Part shown: positions 1-5,315 of the stretch, one piece after another
Position numbering within the stretch: position 1 is the first letter of the stretch
Layout: each line of letters begins with the position of its first letter
Assembly: GCA_035472475.1 (NCBI GenBank)
Contig: DATIPA010000030.1
Span: 1-5,526, forward strand
Origin: JAFAXD01 sp035472475
Lineage (GTDB): Bacteria; Pseudomonadota; Alphaproteobacteria; Rhizobiales; Xanthobacteraceae
Direction of reading: 5' to 3'
Length of the DNA stretch: 5,526 bases
Made by a program: the position numbers and the translations under genes
Notes under the pieces: generated by a model
Told to the model about the DNA's origin: nothing
The model's database searches: none
The model's input: the letters and a program-made list of their open reading frames with translations, nothing else

Positions 1-961
1 GCAGCGCGACCAACTTGGCGAGCACAGTCTTGGGCGAACCGTAAATCAGCCGCTGTTCAATGAAGGTATCCACGGTGACCTCGTCATCGCGCATGTCCGG
101 CCTCGCCTTGAGGATCCCGAGGCGACCGAGTTGGGTGTAGACCTTGTGCATGTGGCCGAAGAAATGTCGGTGGCCGCTGTCCGAGCCGAACGCGCGCGTA
201 CGCGCCTCCTCGTCGGTCCCAGCGACCAGGATCGATCGGCAGACACGCCAATTGGCGCCGTCGGCGACCCTCCCTGCTTCCTGACAGCCTTTGCGGTACA
301 TCGCCCAATGATTGGCGAGACCTTCCACGGACAGCAGCGCGCTCGAGATCACGCTCCAACCGTTACGGCCGGCGATCTGCACCGAAGCTGAGTCAGGTGA
401 GGACACTGGAACAGCGATCGGTGGGCGCGGCTTCTGATACGGCTTAGGCAGCCAGCCGAAGCCGAGACCGGGGTTGATCGTGTCGTTGATCTTGCCTTTC
501 CAGAACTTGCCATCGAAATCGTACGGCGGATCGCTCGACCAGGCGCGTTCGATCATCTGGATTGCTTCCACCAGCATCTGCGCGCGCACCTTGGTGTCGG
601 TGGACACGCCCATCAGTTCGATGTCGGTTGGCGTTGATCCGGTGCCGATACCGAGGATGAAGCGACCCTTGCTCAGGTGGTCGAATTGCGCTGCCTCGGC
701 TGCGATCAGGGCCGGGTGCCGCAGCGGCGCATTGATCACGCCGGTCGCGAAGATCAACCGCTCGGTGCGGGGCAACAGGCTCGCGGCGAACATCAATGGT
801 GACGGGTAGGGTTCGGTCGCGGCCGAAAAATGTTCGCCGATGAACAGCTCGTCGAATCCGAGCTTGTCCATCAACAGGGCTTTTTCGGTGTCCTCGGCGA
901 GATAGGCGTGCAATGGGCGGCCCGCTGGATGCAGCGGCATCATAAATTGACCAAGACGCAA
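1..961 (-). CDS. LLM class flavin-dependent oxidoreductase (luciferase-like monooxygenase), C-terminus beyond the window
   Basis: Cytoplasmic TIM-barrel monooxygenase of the bacterial luciferase-like superfamily, expected to use reduced FMN from a partner reductase, and O2, on an unknown small substrate. The visible 320 residues run off the left edge without a stop; the family is usually about 340-400 aa. Seen: first barrel strand MRLGQFMMPLHP (1-12), LGFDELFIGEHF (34-45), an ATGV strand (72-75), the LSKGRFILGIGTGS segment (96-109) that lines the flavin phosphate site in this family, and PKPYQKPRPPIAVP near residue 165-180. I chose the TTG start at 961 because gggagga lies 4 nt upstream and because it restores the whole first strand; the next start, ATG at 943, would remove it and has no ribosome site. 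It is divergent from a hydrolase-LLM operon and may act in the same pathway. The family call is firm, the substrate unknown. Confidence 0.9.
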   Translation of the reverse strand, partial: MRLGQFMMPLHPAGRPLHAYLAEDTEKALLMDKLGFDELFIGEHFSAATEPYPSPLMFAASLLPRTERLIFATGVINAPLRHPALIAAEAAQFDHLSKGRFILGIGTGSTPTDIELMGVSTDTKVRAQMLVEAIQMIERAWSSDPPYDFDGKFWKGKINDTINPGLGFGWLPKPYQKPRPPIAVPVSSPDSASVQIAGRNGWSVISSALLSVEGLANHWAMYRKGCQEAGRVADGANWRVCRSILVAGTDEEARTRAFGSDSGHRHFFGHMHKVYTQLGRLGILKARPDMRDDEVTVDTFIEQRLIYGSPKTVLAKLVAL

Positions 962-965
962 AATA

Positions 966-972
966 TCCTCCC
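966..972 (-). promoter_or_regulatory. Shine-Dalgarno site that decides the TTG start at 961
   Basis: Read on the minus strand this is gggagga followed by tatt and then TTG. Core GGAGG lies 5 nt before the start codon. No comparable site precedes the in-frame ATGs at 943 and 940, so the TTG is preferred. Confidence 0.7.
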
Positions 973-1072
973 GGTATCTGAGCGATCGCGCGCGGCACAG
1001 TGGAGCATTTTGGGAACCTGCGCTAGCCGCGCGCCATTGGGACTGGAATGCGCTCCTGGAGGGACGCGGGCT

Positions 1073-1101
1073 TTGACGGCTTCGAGCGAGCCCGCTAGGA
1101 C
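1073..1101 (+). promoter_or_regulatory. Candidate promoter for the hydrolase-LLM operon (weak)
   Basis: TTGACG at 1073-1078 and TAGGAC at 1096-1101 are separated by exactly 17 bp. The -35 is good for an alphaproteobacterial housekeeping promoter; the -10 is poor. A 7-bp inverted repeat (gcgggct at 1066-1072, agcccgc at 1089-1095) surrounds the -35 and fills the spacer, so it could be an operator, but arms this short are common in GC-rich DNA. Predicted 5' leader is about 70 nt. Confidence 0.25.
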
Positions 1102-1176
1102 GTAGCCACGGCGACAAACCGTGTCTTTGGTGTCAAGGCGCGTGCAGGGTGCAGACAGGGAGGAAGAGCCGGTTCG

Positions 1177-1962
1177 ATGAGTGATGCAACAGAGTCCTGG
1201 GAAACGATTGCCGGTTGCAAGATCAACGTGCTGCGCGGCGGCAGGGGCGCGCCGCTCCTGTTCCTGCATGGCGCGCGCGGCGCGGGCGTGTGGCTGCCGT
1301 TCTTCAAGGCGCTGTCGGAGCATTTTGAGGTGATCGTGCCGGAGCATCCTGGCTTTGGTCGCTCCGATATGCCGGAGTGGCTCGACAACGTCGGCGACCT
1401 CGCCAATTTTTATCTCGAGTTCCTGCAGAGGCTCGGCTTGCGTGAGGTCAATCTTGTCGGGACATCGCTCGGCGGCTGGATCGCGGCCGACCTCGCCGTG
1501 CGCAACAGCAGCGCGCTGCGTTCTCTCACGCTTGTGGCCGCAGCCGGCATTCACGTGCCAGGCGCGCACAAGGGCGATCTCTTTCTATGGACGCCGGAAC
1601 AGCTGGTGCGAAATCTGTTCTTCGATCAGGCGCTAGCCGAGGCTATGCTCAAGCAGACCCCGGACGAGGACGAGCGTAAGCGGCAGGCCAAAAACGCGCT
1701 GACGCTTGCCAAGCTCACCTGGCAGCCAAGACTTTATGATCCCAACTTGCGCAAGTGGCTGCACCGGATCGATCGCCCTGCCCTGATTGTCTGGGGTGAT
1801 TCCGATAAGCTCATTCCGCCGGTTTACGGGCCGGCGTTCCGCGACCTGATTCCGGGGGCCAAGCTGCTAATGATTAGGGATTGCGGGCACCTGCCGCACG
1901 TCGAGAAGACCGCCGAGCTTGCGAACGCCATCGTCAAGTTCATCGAGGAGGCAACGCGATGA
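1177..1962 (+). CDS. Alpha/beta-fold hydrolase, resembling meta-cleavage-product and ester/lactone hydrolases
   Basis: Complete 261-aa cytoplasmic serine hydrolase, normal length for single-domain alpha/beta hydrolases. Seen: LFLHGARGAG (28-37) with the HG oxyanion-hole motif, PGFGRSD (58-64) typical of this subgroup, the nucleophile elbow GTSLGG with Ser97, the acid in WGDSD (probably Asp210), and the catalytic His238 in GHLPHVE. No signal peptide. The cap region (about 130-190) is charged and helical. The start has gggagga at 1158-1164, 12 nt upstream, a rather long spacing; no better in-frame start was seen. Its stop overlaps the start of the following LLM monooxygenase by ATGA, indicating translational coupling and linked roles. 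In such pairs the hydrolase plausibly opens an ester, lactone or diketone made by the monooxygenase; that is inference. The fold and triad are certain, the substrate is not. Confidence 0.95.
   Translation: MSDATESWETIAGCKINVLRGGRGAPLLFLHGARGAGVWLPFFKALSEHFEVIVPEHPGFGRSDMPEWLDNVGDLANFYLEFLQRLGLREVNLVGTSLGGWIAADLAVRNSSALRSLTLVAAAGIHVPGAHKGDLFLWTPEQLVRNLFFDQALAEAMLKQTPDEDERKRQAKNALTLAKLTWQPRLYDPNLRKWLHRIDRPALIVWGDSDKLIPPVYGPAFRDLIPGAKLLMIRDCGHLPHVEKTAELANAIVKFIEEATR
1945..1951 (+). promoter_or_regulatory. Shine-Dalgarno site for the second LLM gene, inside the end of the hydrolase gene
   Basis: gaggagg lies 7 nt before ATG 1959, an ideal spacing. It fixes the start at 1959 although the frame is open further upstream (a longer reading from 1881 exists), and it supports coupled translation through the ATGA overlap. 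Confidence 0.8.
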
Positions 1963-3143
1963 AGTTCTACATGATCCATCTCATGCCGTTTGCCGACCTC
2001 GATCTCAGCTACGACAAGCACTACAACTCGGCCTGGGTGACACTGCCCAACAGCTATTACGATCCGCAGAAAGGCGCCAAGCTCTACAACCGCTACATCG
2101 ACGAACTCGTCCTCGCGGACGAGCTTGGCTTCGACGGCGTGTGCTGCAACGAGCACCACCAGAACGCCTACGGCCTGATGCCGATCCCGGGCGTCATTGC
2201 GGGCGCGTTGGTGCGCGAAACCAAGCGTTGTCAGGTGGCCGTGCTCGGTCGCGCGCTGCCACTCCTGACCTATCCACTCAGCGTCGCCGAGGAATACGCG
2301 ATGCTCGACAACATCTCGAACGGGCGTCTCATCGCCGGCTTCGTGCGCGGGATAGGCGCGGAATATCACTCGACCGGGGTCAACCCGGCCGAGTCGCACG
2401 ACCGCTTCCACGAGGCCCACGACCTCATTCTGCAGGCGTGGTCGCGGCCCGGCCCGTTCGCGTTCGAGGGCAAGTATTACCACTTCCAGTACGTCAACAC
2501 GTGGCCGCGCCCGGTCCAACAACCGCACCCGCCGGTCTGGATTCCATCGCAGGGTAGCCGCGAGACCATCGAATGGGCCTCGCATCCGTCCCGCAGGTAC
2601 ACCTACCTGCAGACCTTCAGTCCGGTCGACCAGCTTGCGCGATTCATGGCCATGTACCAGCAGCAAGCTCAGAAATATGGCTATCAGGCCTCACCCCAGC
2701 AGCTCGGATGGGCGACGCCGGTGTATGTGAGCGACTCGGATGAATCCGCGCTGCGCGAAGCGCGGCCGCATATCGAGGCGTTCTACAACAAGTTTCTCAG
2801 GATGCCGGTCGAGATGCTGCTGCCGCCCGGTTATCTGTCGCTGACCTCGATGGCGGCGGTGACCGACAAGATCCGGTCGGGGCCGGCCGCGGGGGGCTAT
2901 ACGATCGAGGACCTGTCCGCGAAGGGCATGATCATCTGCGGCGGACCTGACTCGGTTGTGCGGCAGCTCGAGACCTATCAGAAACAGGTCGGGTTCGGGA
3001 AGCTGATCGCAATGACGCAATTCGGCACGCTGCCGCACGATCTGACCGTGAAGAGCATGGAGCTGTTCGCACGCGAGGTGATGCCGCGCCTGCGTCATAT
3101 CGGCGAGGAGCAGCCGCCGGTGCGTGTGCACGCGGCCGAGTAG
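1959..3143 (+). CDS. LLM class flavin-dependent oxidoreductase (luciferase-like monooxygenase)
   Basis: Complete 394-aa member of the luciferase-like flavin monooxygenase superfamily, predicted to be a cytoplasmic TIM barrel using reduced FMN and O2. Seen: MKFYMIHLMPFADL first strand (1-14), LADELGFDGVCCNEHHQNAYG (52-72) with the EHH signature near the flavin, LPLLTYPLSVAEEYAMLD (100-117), SNGRLIAGFVRGIGAEY (120-136), the family-typical phosphate-binding loop, then PHPPVWIPSQGSRETIEWA (189-207) and a C-terminal helical part. It differs clearly from the divergent LLM protein at 1-961 (different N-terminal insert, EHH instead of EHF), so the two are not a recent duplication. It is translationally coupled to the preceding hydrolase. 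Some relatives are type II Baeyer-Villiger monooxygenases whose products a hydrolase opens; I infer such a role only as a possibility. No flavin reductase is visible, so reduced flavin must come from elsewhere. Confidence 0.95.
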   Translation: MKFYMIHLMPFADLDLSYDKHYNSAWVTLPNSYYDPQKGAKLYNRYIDELVLADELGFDGVCCNEHHQNAYGLMPIPGVIAGALVRETKRCQVAVLGRALPLLTYPLSVAEEYAMLDNISNGRLIAGFVRGIGAEYHSTGVNPAESHDRFHEAHDLILQAWSRPGPFAFEGKYYHFQYVNTWPRPVQQPHPPVWIPSQGSRETIEWASHPSRRYTYLQTFSPVDQLARFMAMYQQQAQKYGYQASPQQLGWATPVYVSDSDESALREARPHIEAFYNKFLRMPVEMLLPPGYLSLTSMAAVTDKIRSGPAAGGYTIEDLSAKGMIICGGPDSVVRQLETYQKQVGFGKLIAMTQFGTLPHDLTVKSMELFAREVMPRLRHIGEEQPPVRVHAAE

Positions 3144-3147
3144 TTTC

Positions 3148-3828
3148 TCATTGGCACAGCGCGCGCGTAACGGTGTGCTCGGTCGTGCATTCGCCCGGCG
3201 CCGGACGGCGCCCGGCGAGGTAAGCCTCGGACGGACATTTCTCGGAGGTGACGTAGTCGACGCTGCTGCCGGAACTAAATCCCGCTGCCTTGCACAGGCT
3301 TTCGGCTGCGCCTCGGCAATCCGGCGCGCCATTGGGCGCGAGCGCGCACAGCGACTGGCCGGACACCAGGCGCGCGGTTCCAAGCCGACCGACCGCGCCC
3401 GCAGCGTCCACGGCTCCTTTCGCCGCGCCCTTCGCCATGTTTGAGGCGGCTTCGGCTGCGGATTTGGTGGTGTCGTTCGCTTGTCCGCCGACGGCACCGA
3501 GCGTCGACTTCAAGCCCTGGTTCATATCGTCCCAGCCCTTGTTCATGTTGGTCACCGATTCGTCGAACCAGTGTCCGAGCATGTCGAACCAACCGGGCTC
3601 TTGCTCACGGGGTGCGGCCGACTGTTGTTCTGGGGCGGGCGCTGGCGGCGCAATCAGGTTGGGCGGTGGCGCCGCACTCGGGGGCGGCGTCCCCTCCGGG
3701 GCAAGGCGCTGCGGCGGCACTTGCGCGGAAGCCACAGCGATTGACAGTGCCGCGGACAGCAGACAGGACGCGGCCATAGCCGGAATTCGCGCGCTTTGCC
3801 TTCCACTGATCTCGATCATTCGCCCCAT
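3148..3828 (-). CDS. Secreted protein of unknown function with Pro-rich linker and six-cysteine C-terminal module
   Basis: I do not recognise this 226-aa family. Visible architecture: an N-terminal signal peptide (basic stretch, hydrophobic core about 18-33, probable cleavage after ASA at residue 35), a Pro/Ala-rich linker (37-75), a WFDMLGHWFDESV segment (80-92), an Ala/Lys/Gly-rich amphipathic segment (105-148), and a C-terminal module with Cys161, 171, 179, 198, 214 and 225, an even number that could form three disulfides in the periplasm. The single remaining Cys22 lies in the signal peptide and lacks a lipobox context. The ATG at 3828 and a second at 3819 are both possible; neither has a strong ribosome site, and either leaves the signal peptide intact. 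It lies 18 bp downstream of the DedA-type gene, so the two are probably co-transcribed. The stop is 4 bp from that of the convergent LLM gene. Possible roles: envelope or stress protein. Confidence 0.82.
   Translation of the reverse strand: MGRMIEISGRQSARIPAMAASCLLSAALSIAVASAQVPPQRLAPEGTPPPSAAPPPNLIAPPAPAPEQQSAAPREQEPGWFDMLGHWFDESVTNMNKGWDDMNQGLKSTLGAVGGQANDTTKSAAEAASNMAKGAAKGAVDAAGAVGRLGTARLVSGQSLCALAPNGAPDCRGAAESLCKAAGFSSGSSVDYVTSEKCPSEAYLAGRRPAPGECTTEHTVTRALCQ
3192..3217. repeat. Strong imperfect hairpin within the 3' end of the secreted-protein gene
   Basis: Arms 3192-3202 and 3207-3217 pair at 10 of 11 positions (one C-C mismatch) around a 4-nt ggac loop. It encodes the Arg-Arg-Pro-Ala-Pro-Gly part of the protein. 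Because only 4 bp separate the convergent genes, a hairpin here could slow transcripts arriving from the left, but neither side has a T-run. It may simply reflect GC-rich coding sequence. Confidence 0.4.
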
Positions 3829-3846
3829 GTCCGAGACTCAAAAAGC

Positions 3847-4428
3847 CTAGAACAGATAGAGCGCCGCAGCAACACCGACAATCAGTACAATAACAGCAAT
3901 CGTGACCCAGAGGCCGAGCCGCTCTTCAATCGTGGCACGGGCGCGTTCGCCATAACGGTTGAGCAGAAATGCTGCGAGGTAGAACCGAATGCCGCGCGCG
4001 ACGAACGAAAACACGATGAACAACCAGATGTTGTAACCCGCGAAGCCGGAGGTGATCGTTACGATTTTGTATGGGATCGGCGTGAGGCCCTTGAGAAGGA
4101 TGATCCAGGTTCCCCAGCGCGCATAAGCCTCGCGGAAAGCCTCCACCTTGCCGCCGTAGCCATAGAGCGAGATCAGCCAATGTCCCACGGTATCGTAGAG
4201 CAACGCGCCAATCGCATACCCAAGCACGCCGCCCGCCACCGACGTCAAAGTGCACCAGGTCGCAAAGGTCCACGCGCGCTTGGGATGCGCGAGCGACATT
4301 GGGATCAACATGGTGTCGGGCGGAATCGGAAAGAACGAGCTCTCCGCGAACGAGATCCCGCCCATCAGCCACATCGCGTATGGCTTGTCGGCGGCGGCGA
4401 TGCACCAGTCATACGCGCGGCGGAGCAT
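3847..4428 (-). CDS. DedA/YqaA-family inner-membrane protein (VTT / SNARE-associated domain)
   Basis: Complete 193-aa polytopic inner-membrane protein, the usual length for the family (about 190-220 aa). Seen: ESSFFPIPPDTMLIPM (29-44) with the acidic pair Glu29 and Asp38 at the re-entrant loop of DedA proteins, GGVLGYAIGALLYD (66-79), KGLTPIPYKIVTITSGFAGYN (113-133) with the paired-proline second re-entrant segment, SFVARGIRFYL (141-151) with the conserved Arg145/Arg148, and a C-terminal membrane helix (about 173-192). DedA relatives are linked to lipid scrambling, undecaprenyl-phosphate recycling, membrane potential and drug or pH tolerance; the YqaA branch is poorly characterised. The start is the first ATG of the frame; no strong ribosome site is seen, so it is moderately secure. 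It precedes the secreted six-Cys protein by 18 bp, suggesting an envelope-related operon. Confidence 0.92.
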   Translation of the reverse strand: MLRRAYDWCIAAADKPYAMWLMGGISFAESSFFPIPPDTMLIPMSLAHPKRAWTFATWCTLTSVAGGVLGYAIGALLYDTVGHWLISLYGYGGKVEAFREAYARWGTWIILLKGLTPIPYKIVTITSGFAGYNIWLFIVFSFVARGIRFYLAAFLLNRYGERARATIEERLGLWVTIAVIVLIVGVAAALYLF

Positions 4429-4501
4429 GGGTGTGCTTAACGGCGCTGCGGCACAAAGTCCACGGCCGGGCGCCCCGGGTTGGGCAGGCAGTTACCCCCG
4501 C

Positions 4502-4530
4502 AATCGATGCGGCAGCAGCGCGTGCGTCAA
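4502..4530 (-). promoter_or_regulatory. Candidate leftward promoter for the DedA-type operon (weak)
   Basis: On the minus strand TTGACG (4530-4525) is followed after 17 bp by TCGATT (4507-4502). The -35 fits alphaproteobacterial housekeeping promoters; the -10 matches the consensus at only three of six positions. It would leave a leader of about 70 nt before the ATG at 4428. Confidence 0.25.
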
Positions 4531-4539
4531 AACGCGGCA

Positions 4540-4580
4540 TTGGGGAAGCTTGTCGCACCGTCGGGGAAAGCTTGCCGCAC
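4540..4580 (+). repeat. Imperfect tandem repeat of about 20 bp upstream of a TATAAT box
   Basis: Copy 1 (4540-4558) is TTGGGGAAGCTTGTCGCAC and copy 2 (4561-4580) is TCGGGGAAAGCTTGCCGCAC. They agree at 17 of 20 aligned columns, with one single-base gap. The repeat period is 21-22 bp, two helical turns. Copy 2 covers the place where the -35 of the TATAAT promoter should be. That placement is typical of activator or response-regulator sites; the cognate protein is unknown. Confidence 0.6.
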
Positions 4581-4587
4581 ACCAACG

Positions 4588-4593
4588 TATAAT
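4588..4593 (+). promoter_or_regulatory. TATAAT -10 box of the predicted small RNA promoter
   Basis: A perfect TATAAT in GC-rich DNA. At 16-18 bp upstream there is no TTGACA-like -35, only the ggggaaag part of repeat copy 2, so the promoter likely needs an activator or another sigma factor. One alternative reading is GGAAA (4565-4569), 16 bp, then CGTA (4586-4589), which is close to the GGAAC/CGTT general-stress (EcfG) consensus but with two mismatches. Start of transcription would be near 4600. Confidence 0.5.
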
Positions 4594-4599
4594 TGGCCG

Positions 4600-4704
4600 G
4601 CAGCGCCGCATGTGAGATGGTGTCTTTGCCCTTAGGTGCCTGACCCCCCCACCCCTCCATCAGGCGCCGATTTGATCAGCCCCGCACCCCCACGCGGGGC
4701 TTTT
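4600..4704 (+). ncRNA. Predicted trans-acting small RNA with C-rich (anti-Shine-Dalgarno) loops
   Basis: A transcript of about 105 nt is predicted from the TATAAT box to a Rho-independent terminator. Its central hairpin has a 9-bp stem (4635-4643 with 4660-4668, one G-U pair) and a 16-nt loop (4644-4659) made of seven C, then A, CCCC, T, CC and A. Such a loop is complementary to GGAGG/GGGG-type ribosome sites. The terminator loop (acccccac) is C-rich too. Alphaproteobacterial sRNAs with C-rich loops (the rhizobial alpha-r14 family and Rhodobacter CcsR/cuckoo RNAs with CCUCCUCCC) share this design; I cannot assign it to any of them. The first 35 nt (4600-4634) look largely single-stranded. No protein-coding role is evident. 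Structure is seen directly; transcription and targets are inferred. Confidence 0.5.
4678..4704 (+). terminator. Rho-independent terminator of the predicted small RNA
   Basis: Perfect 8-bp stem agccccgc (4678-4685) / gcggggct (4694-4701), loop acccccac, then a T-run (4701-4704) and cattt. On the minus strand it is followed by gatcaaat with no T-run, so it works in the + direction. No protein gene ends just upstream on the + strand, which supports an RNA gene. Confidence 0.75.
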
Positions 4705-4728
4705 CATTTCTGCGGTGCTCGCGTCTTC

Positions 4729-4758
4729 GCAGATTTATTTTCGGTGTTGTAAATCTGC
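4729..4758 (+). repeat. Perfect 9-bp inverted repeat, RNA hairpin or operator
   Basis: gcagattta (4729-4737) and taaatctgc (4750-4758) are exact reverse complements around a 12-nt T/G-rich spacer. The centre-to-centre distance of the arms is 21 bp, which also suits a dimeric DNA-binding protein. It is A/T-rich against a GC-rich background. A further 6-bp hairpin cgccga-tgat-tcggcg follows at 4768-4783. Confidence 0.5.
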
Positions 4759-4818
4759 ACTAGTCGCCGCCGATGATTCGGCGCCAAATGTCTGATTATA
4801 TTTTATGCCGATTTTGGA

Positions 4819-4861
4819 AGACCCCGCCGATGCCAAAAGCGATGGCGGGGTCTTTCGTTTT
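4819..4861 (+). terminator. Second strong Rho-independent terminator on the + strand
   Basis: Perfect 10-bp stem agaccccgcc (4819-4828) / ggcggggtct (4844-4853), 15-nt loop with a small inner GC/GC pairing, then ttcgtttt (4854-4861). On the minus strand the stem is followed by tcc and then aaaat, a poor tail, so it is at best a weak terminator for hisE, whose stop is about 30 bp away. In the + direction it would end a transcript from 4705-4818 or read-through of the first small RNA. Confidence 0.7.
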
Positions 4862-4883
4862 GCACGCGCGCGCTACGCGGCAC

Positions 4884-5264
4884 TCACGCCCTTCTGTGGC
4901 CCTTGCGGGCGCGGCGCAGCGACGTAATCGCGAGCTTGCGGCGCGTCTTGTGGTCCTTGTGCCGCTTCTCGGCGATCCCGAACAGGCTTTCGCGCCGGTC
5001 GGTTTCTTTCCAGATATCGCGGGGCGACACGCCGGTCGCGGCCCACAGCACGACCAAGTGATAGAGAAGGTCGGCACTCTCGCGCACGAGCGCCTCGCGG
5101 CTGCCGTTGAGCGCATCGATGACGACTTCGAACGCTTCCTCGCCAAACTTCTTGGCGATTTTGGAGCGTCCTGCCTGCAACAGCCGCGCGGTGCGCGACA
5201 CCGCCGGATCGAGCTGGCGGGCCGCGAGCACGGCTTCGTGCAGGCGGTCGATCGAATCAGTCAT
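4884..5264 (-). CDS. hisE: Phosphoribosyl-ATP pyrophosphatase (HisE)
   Basis: Second step of histidine biosynthesis in the cytoplasm: hydrolyses phosphoribosyl-ATP to phosphoribosyl-AMP and pyrophosphate. From ATG 5264 it has 126 aa; HisE is usually about 105-110. Seen: SRTARLLQAGRSKIAKKFGEE (23-43), and the Mg-binding helices of the all-alpha NTP pyrophosphohydrolase fold, EEAFE (42-46) followed by ESAD (62-65), then LLYHLVVLWAATGVSPRDIW (66-85). The last 27 residues (100-126) are very basic (Lys/Arg/His-rich) and not part of the catalytic domain. A TTG three codons upstream (5273) is a possible but less likely start; neither has a clear ribosome site. No other his gene is in view, and the gene lies 51 bp behind a TRAP binding-protein gene on the same strand, perhaps co-transcribed by chance. 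It may be a stand-alone or second hisE copy. Confidence 0.92.
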   Translation of the reverse strand: MTDSIDRLHEAVLAARQLDPAVSRTARLLQAGRSKIAKKFGEEAFEVVIDALNGSREALVRESADLLYHLVVLWAATGVSPRDIWKETDRRESLFGIAEKRHKDHKTRRKLAITSLRRARKGHRRA

Positions 5265-5315
5265 CCGGCGCAAGATACCGTGCTGGCGCCGGAAATTGGT
5301 TAACGGCCGATCGGT

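Larger units (their letters stand above)
4429..4883. other. 455-bp intergenic region without a protein gene but rich in RNA and regulatory signals
   Basis: No open frame here has convincing coding character. The left part (4429-4539) holds only a possible leftward promoter and a short CCGGG/CCCGG palindrome (4466-4478). From 4540 rightward come a tandem repeat, a TATAAT box, a two-hairpin RNA-like segment ending in a terminator, a perfect inverted repeat and a second terminator, all best read on the + strand. Composition changes too: 4728-4816 is clearly more A/T-rich than the flanking genes. Confidence 0.7.

Noticed and set aside
444..998. Minus-strand 184-codon frame overlapping the first LLM gene
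   Set aside because: It is out of frame with the LLM protein, whose motifs (EHF, GRFILGIGTGS) lie in the frame starting at TTG 961. The shadow is Arg-rich with no motifs.
1057..1063. tggaggg in the leader of the hydrolase operon, complementary to the sRNA loop
   Set aside because: Only 7 nt, and well over 100 nt from the start codon. Such G-rich heptamers are frequent, so it is not evidence of a target.
1131..1136. Perfect TTGACA on the minus strand upstream of the first LLM gene
   Set aside because: No acceptable -10 hexamer occurs at 16-18 bp (sequences such as cgccgt and tcgccg), so I do not call a promoter.
1824..2666. Long minus-strand open frame (280 codons) opposite the second LLM gene
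   Set aside because: It is antisense to a well-conserved family protein with an ideal ribosome site. Its translation is Arg/Val/His-rich without recognisable motifs, as expected from GC-biased third positions.
3290..3850. Plus-strand open frame of 186 codons opposite the secreted-protein gene
   Set aside because: No family features and low-complexity Ala/Gly/Ser content. The minus strand shows a signal peptide and an ordered cysteine pattern, so this is a shadow.
4617..4643. Eight-residue ORF (MVSLPLGA) just before and within the first sRNA stem, like an attenuator leader peptide
   Set aside because: No run of regulatory codons, no clear Shine-Dalgarno site, and no downstream + strand gene in the window to be attenuated.
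4409..4660. Minus-strand 83-codon frame across the sRNA and repeat region
   Set aside because: It begins inside the C-rich loop, has no ribosome site or coding character, and overlaps the start of the DedA-type gene in another frame.
4795..4800. TATAAT on the minus strand in the A/T-rich stretch
   Set aside because: Nothing like a -35 at 16-18 bp, and no leftward gene or terminator that it would serve; probably chance in an A/T-rich patch.
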